Source of the DNA: Actinomycetes bacterium
Lineage (GTDB): Bacteria; Actinomycetota; Actinomycetes; Mycobacteriales; Mycobacteriaceae
Assembly: GCA_022601135.1 (NCBI GenBank)
Contig: JAHZJB010000053.1
Location: 1-64,000 of the forward strand
Direction of reading: 5' to 3'
DNA length: 64,000 nucleotides
The notes under the pieces were generated by a model. It had not been told where the DNA came from, did not search any database, and saw only the letters and a list, made by a program, of their open reading frames with translations. The position numbers were made by a program, and so were the translations under genes. This document shows, piece by piece, positions 36,040 through 45,543 of the stretch (position 1 is the first letter of the stretch; each line of letters starts with the position of its first letter).

Positions 36040-37530
36040 TCATCCCTGGCTCGTCCGGCCCCGTCGGCCGAGTGGCACCCGCAGGATCGCATCGGTACCA
36101 CCTGATGGGTGGTCGTGCATCCCCAGTGAACCGTCGAGTTCGGCGGACACCAACGTGCGCACGATTTGCAACCCGAGGCGGTCAGACTTCTCCAGGCTGA
36201 AGCCTTCCGGCAACCCGCACCCGTCGTCGTGAACGACGACGTCGAGCCAGCGTGCGGAACGTTCGGCCCAGATCGTGACGCAGCCTTGCGCAGTGGTGGT
36301 GTCGAACGCGTGCTCGATCGCGTTCTGTACGAGTTCGGTGATCACCATCATCAGGGCGGTGGCACGGTCGGCGTCCAGGACGCCCAGCTCACCGACCCGG
36401 CTAATCCGGATCGGGCTGTCCACTGTTGCGACGTCGTTCATCATCGGCAGGATCCGGTCGATGACCGCGTCGAGATTGACCTCCTCGTCCACTGACATCG
36501 ACAGCGCATCGTGCACCAGCGCGATCGACGACACCCGGCGCACCGATTCGATCAGCGCCTCGCGGCTCTCGACGTTGTTGGTGCGGCGCGCCTGCAGACG
36601 CAGCAGCGCCGCAACCGTCTGAAGGTTGTTCTTGACCCTGTGGTGAATCTCACGGATCGTGGCGTCCTTCGATAGCAGCGCCCGGTCGCGGCGCTTGATC
36701 TCGGTGACATCGCGAATCAGCACTGCGGCACCCACCGCGACGCCATGCACGACCAGCGGCAGCGTGCGCAGCAGTACCGCCGCACCGCCGGCGTCGACCT
36801 CCATCCGCATGCTGGAACCGCCGGACAGCGAATCGCGGACATGGTGGGCCAGTTCCTGGGCCTCGAAGGGATCAGAGATCAGCGGGCGGGTCACGCTGAT
36901 CAGGTTCTGGCCCTCTAGTTCAGCGGACAACCCCATGCGGTGATAGGCCGAGATGGCGTTCGGGCTGGCGAAGGTGACCACGCCGGTGTCGTCGAGTCGG
37001 ATGAAACCGTCGCCCACCCGGGGGCTTGATCGGGACATCGCAAGATCACCGACGTTGGGGAACGTGCCCTCGGACAACATCCGATGCAGGTCTGCGGCAC
37101 AGTCGACGTACGCAATCTCCAGTGGGCTTGCCTGGCGCGGCGCCAGCGACGTCTGACGGGTAAGCACGGCGACAACGCCGTTCCCGTGCCGCACCGGCAC
37201 GGCCTCGACCTTGAGCCCAGGTGAGCTGAACCGGCCCTCCACAGCGGCGCGACCGATGACCCCGGAGGAAAAGGCCGCATCCACGATCGGAACGTCGTCG
37301 GCCCCGGTGAGTGTCCCCACGGCGTCAGCCAGCAGCGCAGTCGGCGCGGTGTTGGGCCTCACCTGTGCCACGCACACGACGCTGCGGGCGTCGCGGCGCA
37401 CCCACAACAGGTAATCGGCGAACGAGAGATCGGCCAGCAACTGCCATTCACCCACCACAGCGTGCAGGTGGTCGACGGCGCTGCCAGGTAAGACGGTGTG
37501 TTCGGCGAGCAGGTCACCGAGGGTGGACAT
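36040..37530 (-). CDS. pdtaS: Sensor histidine kinase PdtaS
   Basis: A 496-residue cytosolic HisKA_2-type kinase (Rv3220c). The N-terminal half has GAF- and PAS-like domains without membrane segments. The phosphoacceptor block is IREIHHRVKNNLQTVAALLR, and the ATP-binding domain has LVQNAIEHAF, VVHDDGCGLP and LGLQIVRTLV. It phosphorylates the RNA-binding antiterminator PdtaR, encoded elsewhere, and is implicated in copper and nitric-oxide signalling. It starts at ATG 37530 (MSTLGDLLAEH). Confidence 0.95.
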   Translation of the reverse strand: MSTLGDLLAEHTVLPGSAVDHLHAVVGEWQLLADLSFADYLLWVRRDARSVVCVAQVRPNTAPTALLADAVGTLTGADDVPIVDAAFSSGVIGRAAVEGRFSSPGLKVEAVPVRHGNGVVAVLTRQTSLAPRQASPLEIAYVDCAADLHRMLSEGTFPNVGDLAMSRSSPRVGDGFIRLDDTGVVTFASPNAISAYHRMGLSAELEGQNLISVTRPLISDPFEAQELAHHVRDSLSGGSSMRMEVDAGGAAVLLRTLPLVVHGVAVGAAVLIRDVTEIKRRDRALLSKDATIREIHHRVKNNLQTVAALLRLQARRTNNVESREALIESVRRVSSIALVHDALSMSVDEEVNLDAVIDRILPMMNDVATVDSPIRISRVGELGVLDADRATALMMVITELVQNAIEHAFDTTTAQGCVTIWAERSARWLDVVVHDDGCGLPEGFSLEKSDRLGLQIVRTLVSAELDGSLGMHDHPSGGTDAILRVPLGRRGRTSQG

Positions 37531-37563
37531 GGCCTACTGCGTTCGGAGTGTCGACGTCGGGCG

Positions 37564-37779
37564 CTAGCTGATGACCGCGATGAGGTCGCCCGCCTGAATG
37601 ACGTCTCCAACGGCCACACTCACATTGCTGACCGTGCCGGCGACCTCGGCCAGCACCGGGATCTCCATCTTCATCGACTCGAGCAGCACCAGGGTGTCGC
37701 CTTCGGCGATCTGATCGCCCTCGTGGACCACGACCTCGAGCACACTGGCCACGATCTCCGCGCGAACATCCTCGGCCAT
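37564..37779 (-). CDS. Biotinylated lipoyl-domain protein (TB7.3-like)
   Basis: A 71-residue single biotinyl domain orthologous in position to Rv3221c. The attachment motif is LLESMKMEIPV, with the biotinylated lysine in MKM. The domain is complete but no carboxylase gene is adjacent, so it acts in trans or has a separate role. The ATG at 37779 is preceded by GGTGGAG. It is 33 bases upstream of pdtaS on the same strand. Confidence 0.93.
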   Translation of the reverse strand: MAEDVRAEIVASVLEVVVHEGDQIAEGDTLVLLESMKMEIPVLAEVAGTVSNVSVAVGDVIQAGDLIAVIS

Positions 37780-37928
37780 CTCCACCCCACTCCAGTCACT
37801 GCAACCGCTATCAGGGTCTATCGAACCACACCCCGGCCAGGCGAACCTGTCAGCGGGCCGTGCGAGAATGGCTCCCATGAACCCGCGGAATGCGGGCCGA
37901 ACCACCCCTGATCACTCGGAGGAACATC

Positions 37929-38021
37929 ATGGCCAAGCGAGGCCGCAAAAAGCGCGACCGCAAGCACTCCAAGGCAAACCATGGAAAGCGGCCGAACGCC
38001 GGTTCGAAGTCGGTGCGCTAA
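37929..38021 (+). CDS. Large-subunit ribosomal protein bL37
   Basis: A 30-codon gene encoding MAKRGRKKRDRKHSKANHGK followed by [10 protein letters not shown]. The first 24 residues correspond to bL37, the tiny mycobacterial 50S protein found by cryo-EM of M. smegmatis ribosomes. GGAGGA stands 5 bases before the ATG. The product here is a few residues longer than the 24-residue form I recall. The TAA overlaps the TAG of the convergent rshA by two bases. It is too short to be found by most gene callers. Confidence 0.9.
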   Translation: MAKRGRKKRDRKHSKANHGKRPNAGSKSVR

Positions 38022-38314
38022 CCGCGCCGAATGATGGTGGTGCGGCTGATCTCGATCCGAAGCCGCTCACGCAGCCCCTCCGGGGCGTGCTCACCGCTGC
38101 ACTTGGTGGCGATCAAGGCTTTGATCCTCTCCTCGACGCCGTAGTACCGCAGGCACGTCGGGCAGTCCCGAAGATGCTGGCGCAGCCTGTCGCGCGTCTC
38201 GACCGTGCATTCGCCGTCGAGCAGCATCCACACTTCGGCGATGACCGAGGCGCACTCGGGATGATCGGGGTCAATCGGGCCGACCGGCGGGGTCCAGCGC
38301 TCGTCCTGGCTCAT
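38018..38314 (-). CDS. rshA: Anti-sigma factor RshA (zinc-associated, redox-sensing)
   Basis: A 98-residue ZAS-family anti-sigma factor. The zinc-binding motif is [10 protein letters not shown] (H-x3-C-x2-C), with additional cysteines at 21, 36 and 72. It binds SigH and releases it under oxidative or heat stress when its thiols are oxidised. ATG 38314 overlaps the sigH stop in ATGA, which couples the pair. Confidence 0.95.
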   Translation of the reverse strand: MSQDERWTPPVGPIDPDHPECASVIAEVWMLLDGECTVETRDRLRQHLRDCPTCLRYYGVEERIKALIATKCSGEHAPEGLRERLRIEISRTTIIRRG

Positions 38315-39018
38315 GACGAGACCTCCTCCGGTGCGTCGGACTTCTCCCCGCGCAGGAAGCCCCGCGAACGGGCCACGCCGACCAAAGATTCGCGTAGTTG
38401 GCGTCTGCCACGGTGCAGCCGCGACATCACGGTCCCGATCGGCGTATCCATGATTTCGGCGATCTCCTTGTAGGGGAAGCCCTCGACGTCGGCGTAGTAC
38501 ACCGCCATGCGGAATTCTTCGGGCAGCGCCTGCAGGGCTTCCTTGATCTCTGTGTCGGGCATCAACTCCAGCGCCTCGACCTCGGCCGACCGCAGCCCGG
38601 TCGAGGAGTGTTCGGCAGTGGCCGCCAGCTGCCAATCGGTGATCTCCTCGGTCGGATACTCCGCCGGCCGGCGCTGCTTCTTGCGGTAGCTGTTGATGTA
38701 GGTGTTGGTCAATATGCGATACAGCCACGCCTTGAGGTTCGTGCCCGCACGGAAGGAGCGGAATCCCGCGTAGGCCTTGACCATGGTTTCCTGCAGCAGA
38801 TCCTCTGCGTCGGCGGGGTTACGCGTCATTCGCAGCGCACCGCCGTAGAGCTGATCGAGCAGTGGTATCGCGTCCCGTTCGAACCGGGCGGTCAGCTCGG
38901 CATCGGTTTCCTCAGGCCCCGAATCGGGCTGCCCATCAGGCTGCGAATCGGGCACCGGGGAAGCCGCATCCTTATTTTCCAGGGGCGCATCGGCAGCCAC
39001 CCCGTCAGCGTCGGTCAT
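38311..39018 (-). CDS. sigH: ECF sigma factor SigH
   Basis: A 235-residue sigma-70 ECF factor for the oxidative and heat stress response. Region 2 reads [20 protein letters not shown] and [20 protein letters not shown]; region 4 reads [20 protein letters not shown] and [16 protein letters not shown]. The ATG at 39018 ([10 protein letters not shown]) is chosen over the in-frame start at 39114 because it begins like M. tuberculosis SigH. The N-terminus is about 20 residues longer, with a repetitive Gln/Pro/Asp segment. A convincing SigH-type promoter upstream was not found. Confidence 0.95.
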   Translation of the reverse strand: MTDADGVAADAPLENKDAASPVPDSQPDGQPDSGPEETDAELTARFERDAIPLLDQLYGGALRMTRNPADAEDLLQETMVKAYAGFRSFRAGTNLKAWLYRILTNTYINSYRKKQRRPAEYPTEEITDWQLAATAEHSSTGLRSAEVEALELMPDTEIKEALQALPEEFRMAVYYADVEGFPYKEIAEIMDTPIGTVMSRLHRGRRQLRESLVGVARSRGFLRGEKSDAPEEVSS

Positions 39019-39312
39019 CGTGGGGAACACCGTCCCTTCTGTAGCGGCGCCACCAGCCAGGTCCGGCACAGTGACCGGACGAAGCGGGGCCTCCGTGGCC
39101 AACGCTGGCACCATCGTTCCCGTCCGCCGATCTTAGAGGTTGCCGCCGACAACCTTCGATTACCGCGATACCTGCACCACAGCTGTGGCCAATAACAGCG
39201 CCGAACGCGCCGGTTGTTCCTCGGCGGCTCATGATGCCGTCGGATCTGATCACTGTCACCGCGGCGGTGACCGCGCACATCGGCGCCCCGTGAGGCGAAT
39301 ATGCTGGCTTGC

Positions 39313-40158
39313 ATGTCACTTGCCGGAAAAACCATGTTCATCTCGGGCGCCAGCCGCGGTATCGGCCTGGCGATCGCCAAAAGAGCCGCCGCCGACGGCG
39401 CCAACATCGCGCTGATTGCCAAGACCGCCGAGCCGCATCCCAAACTGCCCGGCACGGTCTACACGGCGGCCAAGGAGATCGAGGAGGTCGGCGGGCAGGC
39501 GCTGCCGATCGTGGGAGACATCCGGGACGGCGATTCGGTGGCCGCCGCTGTTGCCCAGACCGTCGAACGGTTCGGCGGCATCGACATCTGCGTGAACAAC
39601 GCCTCGGCGATCAATCTGGGCTCGATCGAAGAGGTGCCGCTCAAGCGCTTCGACCTGATGAACGGCATCCAGGTGCGCGGCACGTACGCGGTGTCGCAGT
39701 CCTGCATCCCGCACATGAAGGGCCGGGACAACCCCCACATTCTGACCCTGTCGCCACCCATCCTGCTGGAGTCCAAGTGGTTGCGCCCCACCCCGTACAT
39801 GATGGCCAAGTTTGGTATGACGTTGTGCGCCTTAGGAATTGCCGAGGAGATGCGCGCGGCGGGCATTGCCTCCAATACCCTGTGGCCGCGAACCATGGTG
39901 GCCACCGCCGCAGTGCAGAACCTCCTCGGCGGCGACGAGTCGATGGCCCGGTCCCGCAAACCCGAGGTGTATGCCGACGCCGCCTACGCGGTGCTGAACA
40001 AACCCGTCAGCTTCACCGGCAACACCCTGCTGTGCGAAGACGTGCTGCTGGAAGCCGGCGTCACCGATCTGTCGGTGTACGACTGCGTTCCCGGATCGGA
40101 CCTGGGCGTCGACTTCTGGGTGGAGGGCGCCAACCCGTCGGGATACACGCAGCCCTAA
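39313..40158 (+). CDS. Short-chain dehydrogenase/reductase (HSDL2-like)
   Basis: A 281-residue SDR in the Rv3224 position. The cofactor loop is ISGASRGIG (10-18), the NNAS motif appears as CVNNASAIN, and the catalytic Tyr-Lys is in YMMAKFG. The catalytic serine lies in LTLSPPIL. It resembles hydroxysteroid dehydrogenase-like 2; the substrate is unknown. TATGCT (39300-39305) sits 7 bases before the ATG at 39313, so a leaderless mRNA starting there is likely; the in-frame ATG at 39301 overlaps this box. Its stop overlaps the convergent DUF2071 stop. Confidence 0.9.
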   Translation: MSLAGKTMFISGASRGIGLAIAKRAAADGANIALIAKTAEPHPKLPGTVYTAAKEIEEVGGQALPIVGDIRDGDSVAAAVAQTVERFGGIDICVNNASAINLGSIEEVPLKRFDLMNGIQVRGTYAVSQSCIPHMKGRDNPHILTLSPPILLESKWLRPTPYMMAKFGMTLCALGIAEEMRAAGIASNTLWPRTMVATAAVQNLLGGDESMARSRKPEVYADAAYAVLNKPVSFTGNTLLCEDVLLEAGVTDLSVYDCVPGSDLGVDFWVEGANPSGYTQP

Positions 40159-40886
40159 AGCCTGGTCGGTCTCCCGAACCGAGCGTGCACGCCCGGTGAG
40201 AACAACGCGCGCAACCGCGGGCCGACGACGCTGATGCCCGCGGCGGCCACCAAGTCATCGTCGAGCTCGATGATCTCGGCCGTGTGCAACTGCCAGGTGG
40301 CGTGCTCGTTGGGCATCCACCACGTGCGACCGGCTGTGCGGGTGTGCGCGCCCCACCGCGCTGTCAGCCAGACCTCCAACGCCGTGGGCTCCACAGGTGC
40401 GCCCACGGTTACTGCGACCCGGCTGCTCAGACCGCGGCGCGGCCAGCGCCGGGTGCTCTGGTAGGAAATGCGATCCGCAGACCGCGTGACCCGCATCTTC
40501 GCCCAGGTATACGGCAGCCCCAGGCCGATTCTGGTCACGGGCACGGCCGCCAGCCGCTGGGTCTCAAGCGACCTGAACAGCACACCGTGGCGGCCGGCGT
40601 CGTCGACTGAATAGAGCCGGACGTTGGTCTCGGCGAAAGTCCCGAAATACCCCACCGGGACCGCGGTTCCCAACCGGGTGTGGCGCATGACGAACGGCAC
40701 CAGCCCGACGTAGGTCAACCCGTCGGCAAAAACATCCGGACGGGTGCCGCGCGGGAAGAGGGGTGCGACCGTGACGGGGTCGACCGGCCAGTGCACGAAG
40801 GTGAGATCTGCCCAGAACTGGTCGAACGTCACTGGGCGCGGCAACGGCGGCGCAAACGGGCTCAATCCTGCAAGCTCGCCATCCAT
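40155..40886 (-). CDS. DUF2071 (YqjF-like) protein
   Basis: A 243-residue protein with DUF2071 features: DQFWADLTFVHWPVDPVTVAP at the start, FADGLTYVGLVPFVMR, and FAETNVRLYSVDDAGRHGVL. The fold is related to acetoacetate decarboxylase-like proteins; the function is unknown. It starts at ATG 40886. Its TAG (40155-40157) overlaps the TAA of the SDR gene (40156-40158), so the two convergent ORFs share their last bases. Confidence 0.8.
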   Translation of the reverse strand: MDGELAGLSPFAPPLPRPVTFDQFWADLTFVHWPVDPVTVAPLFPRGTRPDVFADGLTYVGLVPFVMRHTRLGTAVPVGYFGTFAETNVRLYSVDDAGRHGVLFRSLETQRLAAVPVTRIGLGLPYTWAKMRVTRSADRISYQSTRRWPRRGLSSRVAVTVGAPVEPTALEVWLTARWGAHTRTAGRTWWMPNEHATWQLHTAEIIELDDDLVAAAGISVVGPRLRALFSPGVHARFGRPTRL

Positions 40887-40953
40887 TCGGCCATCGTGGC
40901 ACGCCGTGGCGATATCGTCACCGATGCCCGGTGGGCCATCGGGCCGTGACCGG

Positions 40954-41715
40954 TTACAGCAGCGTGGCCTGCTCGGGTTCCGGCTCGGCTGGCTCGATGA
41001 GTTCCGGCCCGTTGTTGCGGATATTGTTCACCAGCCGCGACACCTCCCGGATCTCGATGCGGTCCAGATCGCCGTGCCCGCGTAGCAGGCCCTCGTCGGC
41101 CGGCGCGTCCGGATCCAGCCAGCGGTCCCAGTCAGCCTCACCGATGCTCAGCGGCATCCGGTCGTGGATGTCGGCCAGCGGACCGGCGGCGTCGGTGGTA
41201 ATGATGGTGCAGCTCAACAGTGGCGCCTGGTCGGCGCCGACGTCTTTGCGAGGGCGCCACGACGACCACAGGCCCGCCATGAGCAGCGGCTGTCCGTCAC
41301 CGGCGTACATGTAGAACGGCACCTTGGCACCCTTCTGCCCGCGCCACTCATACCAACCATCCATCGGAACCAGGCAGCGCTTGCCCTTGGCCGAGCCGCG
41401 GAACGCGGGCGAGCTGGTCACCGTTTCGGAACGGGCATTGATCAGCAGCGGGCCCTTGGTGTCCGGGCGGCCGTCAGCAGCGGCCTTGACCCATGGCGGA
41501 ATCAGCCCCCAACGCATACTGCGCACCCGGCGCGTCGCTTCGTCATCGGGTTCGGTGTGGCGTTTGACCACCACGCTTACCGCCTGGGTGGGTGCCACGT
41601 TGTAATTGGGCGCAGACGCCGCGGGTAACGCCGACGTGCCGGTGGCCTCGTCGAGGGCCTGAATCTTTTCGGCCAGCAGCGCGGGATCGGTGGTCACCGC
41701 GAAACGCCCACACAT
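40954..41715 (-). CDS. SOS response-associated peptidase (SRAP, HMCES/YedK family)
   Basis: A 253-residue SRAP domain protein. It begins MCGRFAV, where Cys2 forms the DNA-protein crosslink to abasic sites after methionine removal. Other active-site parts are NARSETV, MDGWYEW and the histidine of [10 protein letters not shown]. It protects abasic sites in single-stranded DNA. ATG 41715 is fixed by the invariant Cys2. It is divergent from aroA. Confidence 0.95.
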   Translation of the reverse strand: MCGRFAVTTDPALLAEKIQALDEATGTSALPAASAPNYNVAPTQAVSVVVKRHTEPDDEATRRVRSMRWGLIPPWVKAAADGRPDTKGPLLINARSETVTSSPAFRGSAKGKRCLVPMDGWYEWRGQKGAKVPFYMYAGDGQPLLMAGLWSSWRPRKDVGADQAPLLSCTIITTDAAGPLADIHDRMPLSIGEADWDRWLDPDAPADEGLLRGHGDLDRIEIREVSRLVNNIRNNGPELIEPAEPEPEQATLL

Positions 41716-41810
41716 ACTCCCCATGGTGGCAGAGCCGCGGGTTGGACGCCGGGCACGACGCCGCGAGTGCTTTTGCGCGCCGGATCCGCCGCAGGCCAGA
41801 ATGGGAACTC

Positions 41811-43106
41811 GTGAGCACCTGGCCGGCACCGTCGACCTCGACCCCCGTGCATGCGACCGTGACCGTGCCCGGCTCGAAGTCACAAACCAACCGGGCGCTC
41901 GTCCTGGCCGCGTTGGCTGTCCCGCAGGGATCGTCGACGATCAGCGGTGCGCTGCGCAGTCGTGACACCGATCTGATGATCGGCGCACTGCAGGCGCTGG
42001 GGATCAGGATCGAGGCTTCGAACTCCGACGACGCCGAGTTGACCGTCAGCGGTTCGCTCGCGCCGCGACCCGGTCTGCGTATCGACTGCGGTCTGGCGGG
42101 CACCGTATTGCGGTTCGTGCCGCCGGTGGCTGCGCTGGCCCAGGAAAGGGTCGCCTTCGACGGCGACGAGCAGGCTCGTTCCCGCCCGATCGCGCCGCTC
42201 CTCGACGGACTGCGCCGACTCGGCGTCAACGTCGAGGGTGACGGCTTGCCCTTCGCCGTCCGCGGAAGCGGGGCGGTGCGCGGCGGAACCGTGAAGATCG
42301 ACGCGTCAGCGTCCTCGCAGTTCGTCTCCGGCCTGCTGCTGTCGGGCGCCACATTCACCGAGGGACTGACGATCCTGCACACGGGCGAGCCGGTCCCTTC
42401 GGCACCGCACGTGGCCATGACGGTGTCGATGCTGCGTGAAGCGGGCGTCGGTGTCGAGGACTCCCAGCCGAACCGCTGGCAGGTGGCTCCGGGGCCGGTC
42501 TCGGCGCGGCACTGGATCGTCGAACCGGACCTGTCCAACTCCGTGCCGTTTCTCGCCGCGGCGGTCGTCAGTGGCGGCACCGTCCGGATCACCGGATGGC
42601 CGCCGCTGAGCATCCAGCCGACCGAGGCCGTCCTGTCCATCCTGGAACGCCTGGGCTCCGTTGTGCACCAGTCTAATTCGAATCTGGAAGTCCGCGGGCC
42701 GTCATGCTACGGCGGCATCGACGTCGACCTGCACGATGTCGGCGAGCTGGCGCCATCGGTTGCCGCACTGGCCGCGCTCGCCGCCCCCGGATCGGTGTCG
42801 AGGCTGCGGGGCATCGCGCACCTGCGTGGCCACGAGACCGACCGGCTGGCCGCGTTGCGCACCGAGCTCAACCGCCTCGGCGGCCACTGCGAGGAGACAC
42901 CGGACGGGGTGGTCATCACCGCGCAATCGCTGAGCGCCGGTGTCTGGCGGTCCTACGCCGATCACCGGATGGCAACGGCCGGCGCGATCATCGGCCTCCG
43001 GGTTCCTGGGGTGCAGGTCGAAGACATCGGCACCACCGCCAAGACGCTGCCCGACTTCCCGCACCTATGGGCCGACATGCTGGCCGGTCAGACCGCGGAA
43101 CTGTAG
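41811..43106 (+). CDS. aroA: 3-phosphoshikimate 1-carboxyvinyltransferase (EPSP synthase)
   Basis: A 431-residue shikimate-pathway enzyme that joins phosphoenolpyruvate to shikimate-3-phosphate. It has [17 protein letters not shown] near the N-terminus, [25 protein letters not shown] and [12 protein letters not shown] near the C-terminus. The GTG at 41811 (VSTWPAPST) is used; CAGAAT lies about 8-13 bases upstream and could be a -10 of a leaderless transcript. The glyphosate-sensing region reads [10 protein letters not shown], of the class I pattern (CGNAGT-like with Leu). It is followed by rsgA after 13 bases. Confidence 0.95.
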   Translation: MSTWPAPSTSTPVHATVTVPGSKSQTNRALVLAALAVPQGSSTISGALRSRDTDLMIGALQALGIRIEASNSDDAELTVSGSLAPRPGLRIDCGLAGTVLRFVPPVAALAQERVAFDGDEQARSRPIAPLLDGLRRLGVNVEGDGLPFAVRGSGAVRGGTVKIDASASSQFVSGLLLSGATFTEGLTILHTGEPVPSAPHVAMTVSMLREAGVGVEDSQPNRWQVAPGPVSARHWIVEPDLSNSVPFLAAAVVSGGTVRITGWPPLSIQPTEAVLSILERLGSVVHQSNSNLEVRGPSCYGGIDVDLHDVGELAPSVAALAALAAPGSVSRLRGIAHLRGHETDRLAALRTELNRLGGHCEETPDGVVITAQSLSAGVWRSYADHRMATAGAIIGLRVPGVQVEDIGTTAKTLPDFPHLWADMLAGQTAEL

Positions 43107-43119
43107 ACGGTCAGCGCCT

Positions 43120-44088
43120 TTGAGACCCCGCGACTACGACGAGACCGATGTCCGGGTGCGACCCACTCGGAGCTCGCGGCCGCGGACCAAGACCCGGCCG
43201 GAGCATGCCGACGCGCAGGAAGCCATGGTGGTTGCCGTGGACCGGGGGCGGTGGGGGTGCGTACTCGGGGGCGACCCGGCCCGCCGGGTGACCGCGATGC
43301 GCGCCCGGGAGTTGGGGCGCACGCCGATCGTCGTCGGCGACGAGGTGGACGTCGTCGGCGACCTCTCCGGCCGAACCGACACGCTGGCCCGCATCGTGCG
43401 CCGCGGGCCGCGCCGCACGGTGTTGCGCCGCACCGCAGATGACACCGACCCGACCGAGCGCGTCTTTGTCGCCAACGCCAACCAACTGCTCATCGTTGTC
43501 GCGCTTGCCGACCCACCCCCGCGAGCGGGTCTGGTCGAACGCGCGTTGATCGCCGCGTACGCCGGCGGGCTGGTACCGATCCTGTGCCTGACCAAAACCG
43601 ATCTCGCGTCGCCAGAGCCGTTCGCCGCGCAGTTCGCCGACCTCGACCTGACCATCATCACCGCCGGCCGCGCCGACCAACTCGACGCGGTGGTTTCCTT
43701 GCTGACCGACCAAGTCACCGCCCTGCTGGGCCACTCCGGTGTGGGAAAGTCCACTTTGGTGAACCGCCTTGTCCCCGAAGCGGAACGGGCAACCGGCTTG
43801 GTGACCGATGTCGGCAAGGGCAGGCATACCTCGACACAGTCGGTCGCGTTGCCCCTGGAGTTCGGCGGGTGGGTGATCGACACCCCCGGCATCCGGTCGT
43901 TCGGCCTGGCCCATATCGCCCCCGCCGATGTGATGATGGCCTTCTCTGACCTGGCAGAAGCGATGGTCGACTGCCCTCGAGGATGCGGGCACATGGGCCC
44001 GCCGGCCGACCCAGAGTGCGCTCTGGACGCGCTATCCGGCCCCGCTGCGAGTCGAGTCGGCGCGACCCGCAGGCTCCTCGAGGCCTGA
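43120..44088 (+). CDS. rsgA: Ribosome small-subunit GTPase RsgA
   Basis: A 322-residue circularly permuted GTPase that acts in late 30S assembly. Motifs occur in the permuted order: CLTKTD (G4), then GHSGVGKSTL (G1), GRHTST (G2) and DTPGIRSFGL (G3). A C-terminal zinc finger uses DCPRGCGHMGPPADPEC. The start is taken as TTG 43120 (LRPRDYDETDVRVR), because relatives begin with a similar segment; a GTG at 43150 is the next option. It is 13 bases downstream of aroA. Confidence 0.92.
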   Translation: MRPRDYDETDVRVRPTRSSRPRTKTRPEHADAQEAMVVAVDRGRWGCVLGGDPARRVTAMRARELGRTPIVVGDEVDVVGDLSGRTDTLARIVRRGPRRTVLRRTADDTDPTERVFVANANQLLIVVALADPPPRAGLVERALIAAYAGGLVPILCLTKTDLASPEPFAAQFADLDLTIITAGRADQLDAVVSLLTDQVTALLGHSGVGKSTLVNRLVPEAERATGLVTDVGKGRHTSTQSVALPLEFGGWVIDTPGIRSFGLAHIAPADVMMAFSDLAEAMVDCPRGCGHMGPPADPECALDALSGPAASRVGATRRLLEA

Positions 44089-44212
44089 CCCCATCGCCCC
44101 GCGAGCGGGCGTGTCTGCACAGCGGCGCGCCGCCTAGCCTGGCATTTCACGCACGCTTGGCGCCTAGGTCGGCCGCACCGTCCTCAGCAGTCCACAGCGC
44201 GGCCCCGAACCC

Positions 44213-45475
44213 TCAGGCGGCCAGATCGTCATCCCGAACGGCCTTGACGCCGGACTTGCCCCGCTTGAGTCGGCGACGTGCCCGGACCGCGGCGATGGCC
44301 GACCTCAGACCGCGGCGCTCGCCGGAATCCAGTTCGGCGAACATCCGCTCGCTGCGCGTCTCGGGTGCGTCGTCGGCAGTGTCGGTCAGAAAGCGGTCCG
44401 GCAGAGACAATTTGGCAATTGTCCGCCAGGCCTTGCCGTACTGCACGGGGAAGGACCCGGTGGTGTAGGGCAGGTCGTATTTGTCGCAGAGTTCGCGCAC
44501 CCGCAGCGAGATCTCGTAGAGCCGCCTGCTGGGCAGGTCGGGATACAAGTGGTGTTCGATCTGGTGGGACAGGTTGCCGCTCATGAAGCGGAGCACGGGG
44601 CCGCTCTCGAAGTTCGCGCTCCCCAGCATCTGCCGCAGGTACCACTGTCCCCGCGACTCACCGACCATGTCGGTCTTGGTGAACTTTTCCGCACCGTCGG
44701 GGAAGTGGCCGCAGAAGATCACGGCATTGGCCCACACGTTGCGGATGATGTTGGCGACGACGTTGGCCTTCAGCGTGGAGGTGAACGTGGCGCCCGGCGA
44801 CAACGAGGTCAGCGCCGGGTAGGCGAGGTAGTCCTTGGCCACCTGATGGCCGGCTTTGGCGCCGAACTCCCGCAAGCGCTTCAGCGTGGCGCGCCGGTCG
44901 TCGCGCCCCTTGGTGATCTTGCCGATTTCGAGGTGTTGTAACCCGACTCCCCACTCGAAGCCGATCGACAGCAACGCGTTGAAGAACAGATTGCTGAGAT
45001 TGAACGGCCTCCAGGGCTGGTCCCGCGTCACCCGGATGACGCCGTAGCCGACGTCGTCGTCCATGCCCAGGATGTTGGTGTACTTGTGGTGCATGAAGTT
45101 GTGGGTGAAGCGCCAGTGCTTGGAAGCGCCACTCATGTCCCACTCCCATGTGGAGGAGTGAATCTCGGGGTCGTTCATCCAGTCCCACTGGCCGTGCATG
45201 ACGTTGTGGCCGATCTCCATGTTCTCGACGATCTTGGCCACCCCCAGCGTCGCCGTGCCCGCCCACCAGTACGAGCGCCTGGAACTTCCGGCCAACAGGA
45301 GCCGTCCGGCCACCTCCAGCGCGCGCTGGAAGGCGATGGTGCGGCGGATGTATCTCGCGTCTCGGGCTCCGAGGGAGTCCTCGACGTCCTGGCGGATCGC
45401 GTCCAATTCACGTGCCAAGTTTTCGACGTCTGCGTCCGTGAGATGCGCAAACTCGGGTACGTCGGTAATCGCCAT
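44213..45475 (-). CDS. desA3: Membrane acyl-CoA desaturase DesA3
   Basis: A 420-residue membrane di-iron fatty acyl-CoA delta-9 desaturase that makes oleoyl-CoA. The three histidine boxes are GHNVMHG (89-95), HNFMHHKYTN (125-134) and SHQIEHHLYPDLP (C-terminal half). Hydrophobic segments flank them. GAGGAGG lies close upstream of the ATG at 45475. It works with the reductase encoded just upstream (45544-46710), and the two genes share TACG-N4-CGTA palindromes in their upstream regions. The C-terminal tail is basic. Confidence 0.95.
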   Translation of the reverse strand: MAITDVPEFAHLTDADVENLARELDAIRQDVEDSLGARDARYIRRTIAFQRALEVAGRLLLAGSSRRSYWWAGTATLGVAKIVENMEIGHNVMHGQWDWMNDPEIHSSTWEWDMSGASKHWRFTHNFMHHKYTNILGMDDDVGYGVIRVTRDQPWRPFNLSNLFFNALLSIGFEWGVGLQHLEIGKITKGRDDRRATLKRLREFGAKAGHQVAKDYLAYPALTSLSPGATFTSTLKANVVANIIRNVWANAVIFCGHFPDGAEKFTKTDMVGESRGQWYLRQMLGSANFESGPVLRFMSGNLSHQIEHHLYPDLPSRRLYEISLRVRELCDKYDLPYTTGSFPVQYGKAWRTIAKLSLPDRFLTDTADDAPETRSERMFAELDSGERRGLRSAIAAVRARRRLKRGKSGVKAVRDDDLAA

Positions 45476-45508
45476 GGTCGGCCTCCTCTCGATTGCCTAC
45501 GCTACGGC

Positions 45509-45528
45509 AACCTACGTCATCGTAGGTT
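45509..45528. promoter_or_regulatory. Palindromic operator upstream of desA3
   Basis: AACCTACGTCATCGTAGGTT is a perfect palindrome with 8-bp arms and a 4-bp centre, 33 bases upstream of the desA3 ATG. A weaker inverted repeat TTGCC/GGCAA (45493-45510) abuts it. The TACG-N4-CGTA core recurs twice upstream of the reductase gene. This pattern suits a TetR-family repressor of fatty-acid desaturation; which one is not shown. Confidence 0.65.
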
Positions 45529-45543
45529 ACTCGCCAGTAAACC

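Noticed and set aside
39019..39150. A SigH-type autoregulatory promoter (GGGAAC ... GTT) upstream of sigH
   Set aside because: The GGAAC and GTT elements found are only 12 bases apart, shorter than the spacing SigH promoters require.
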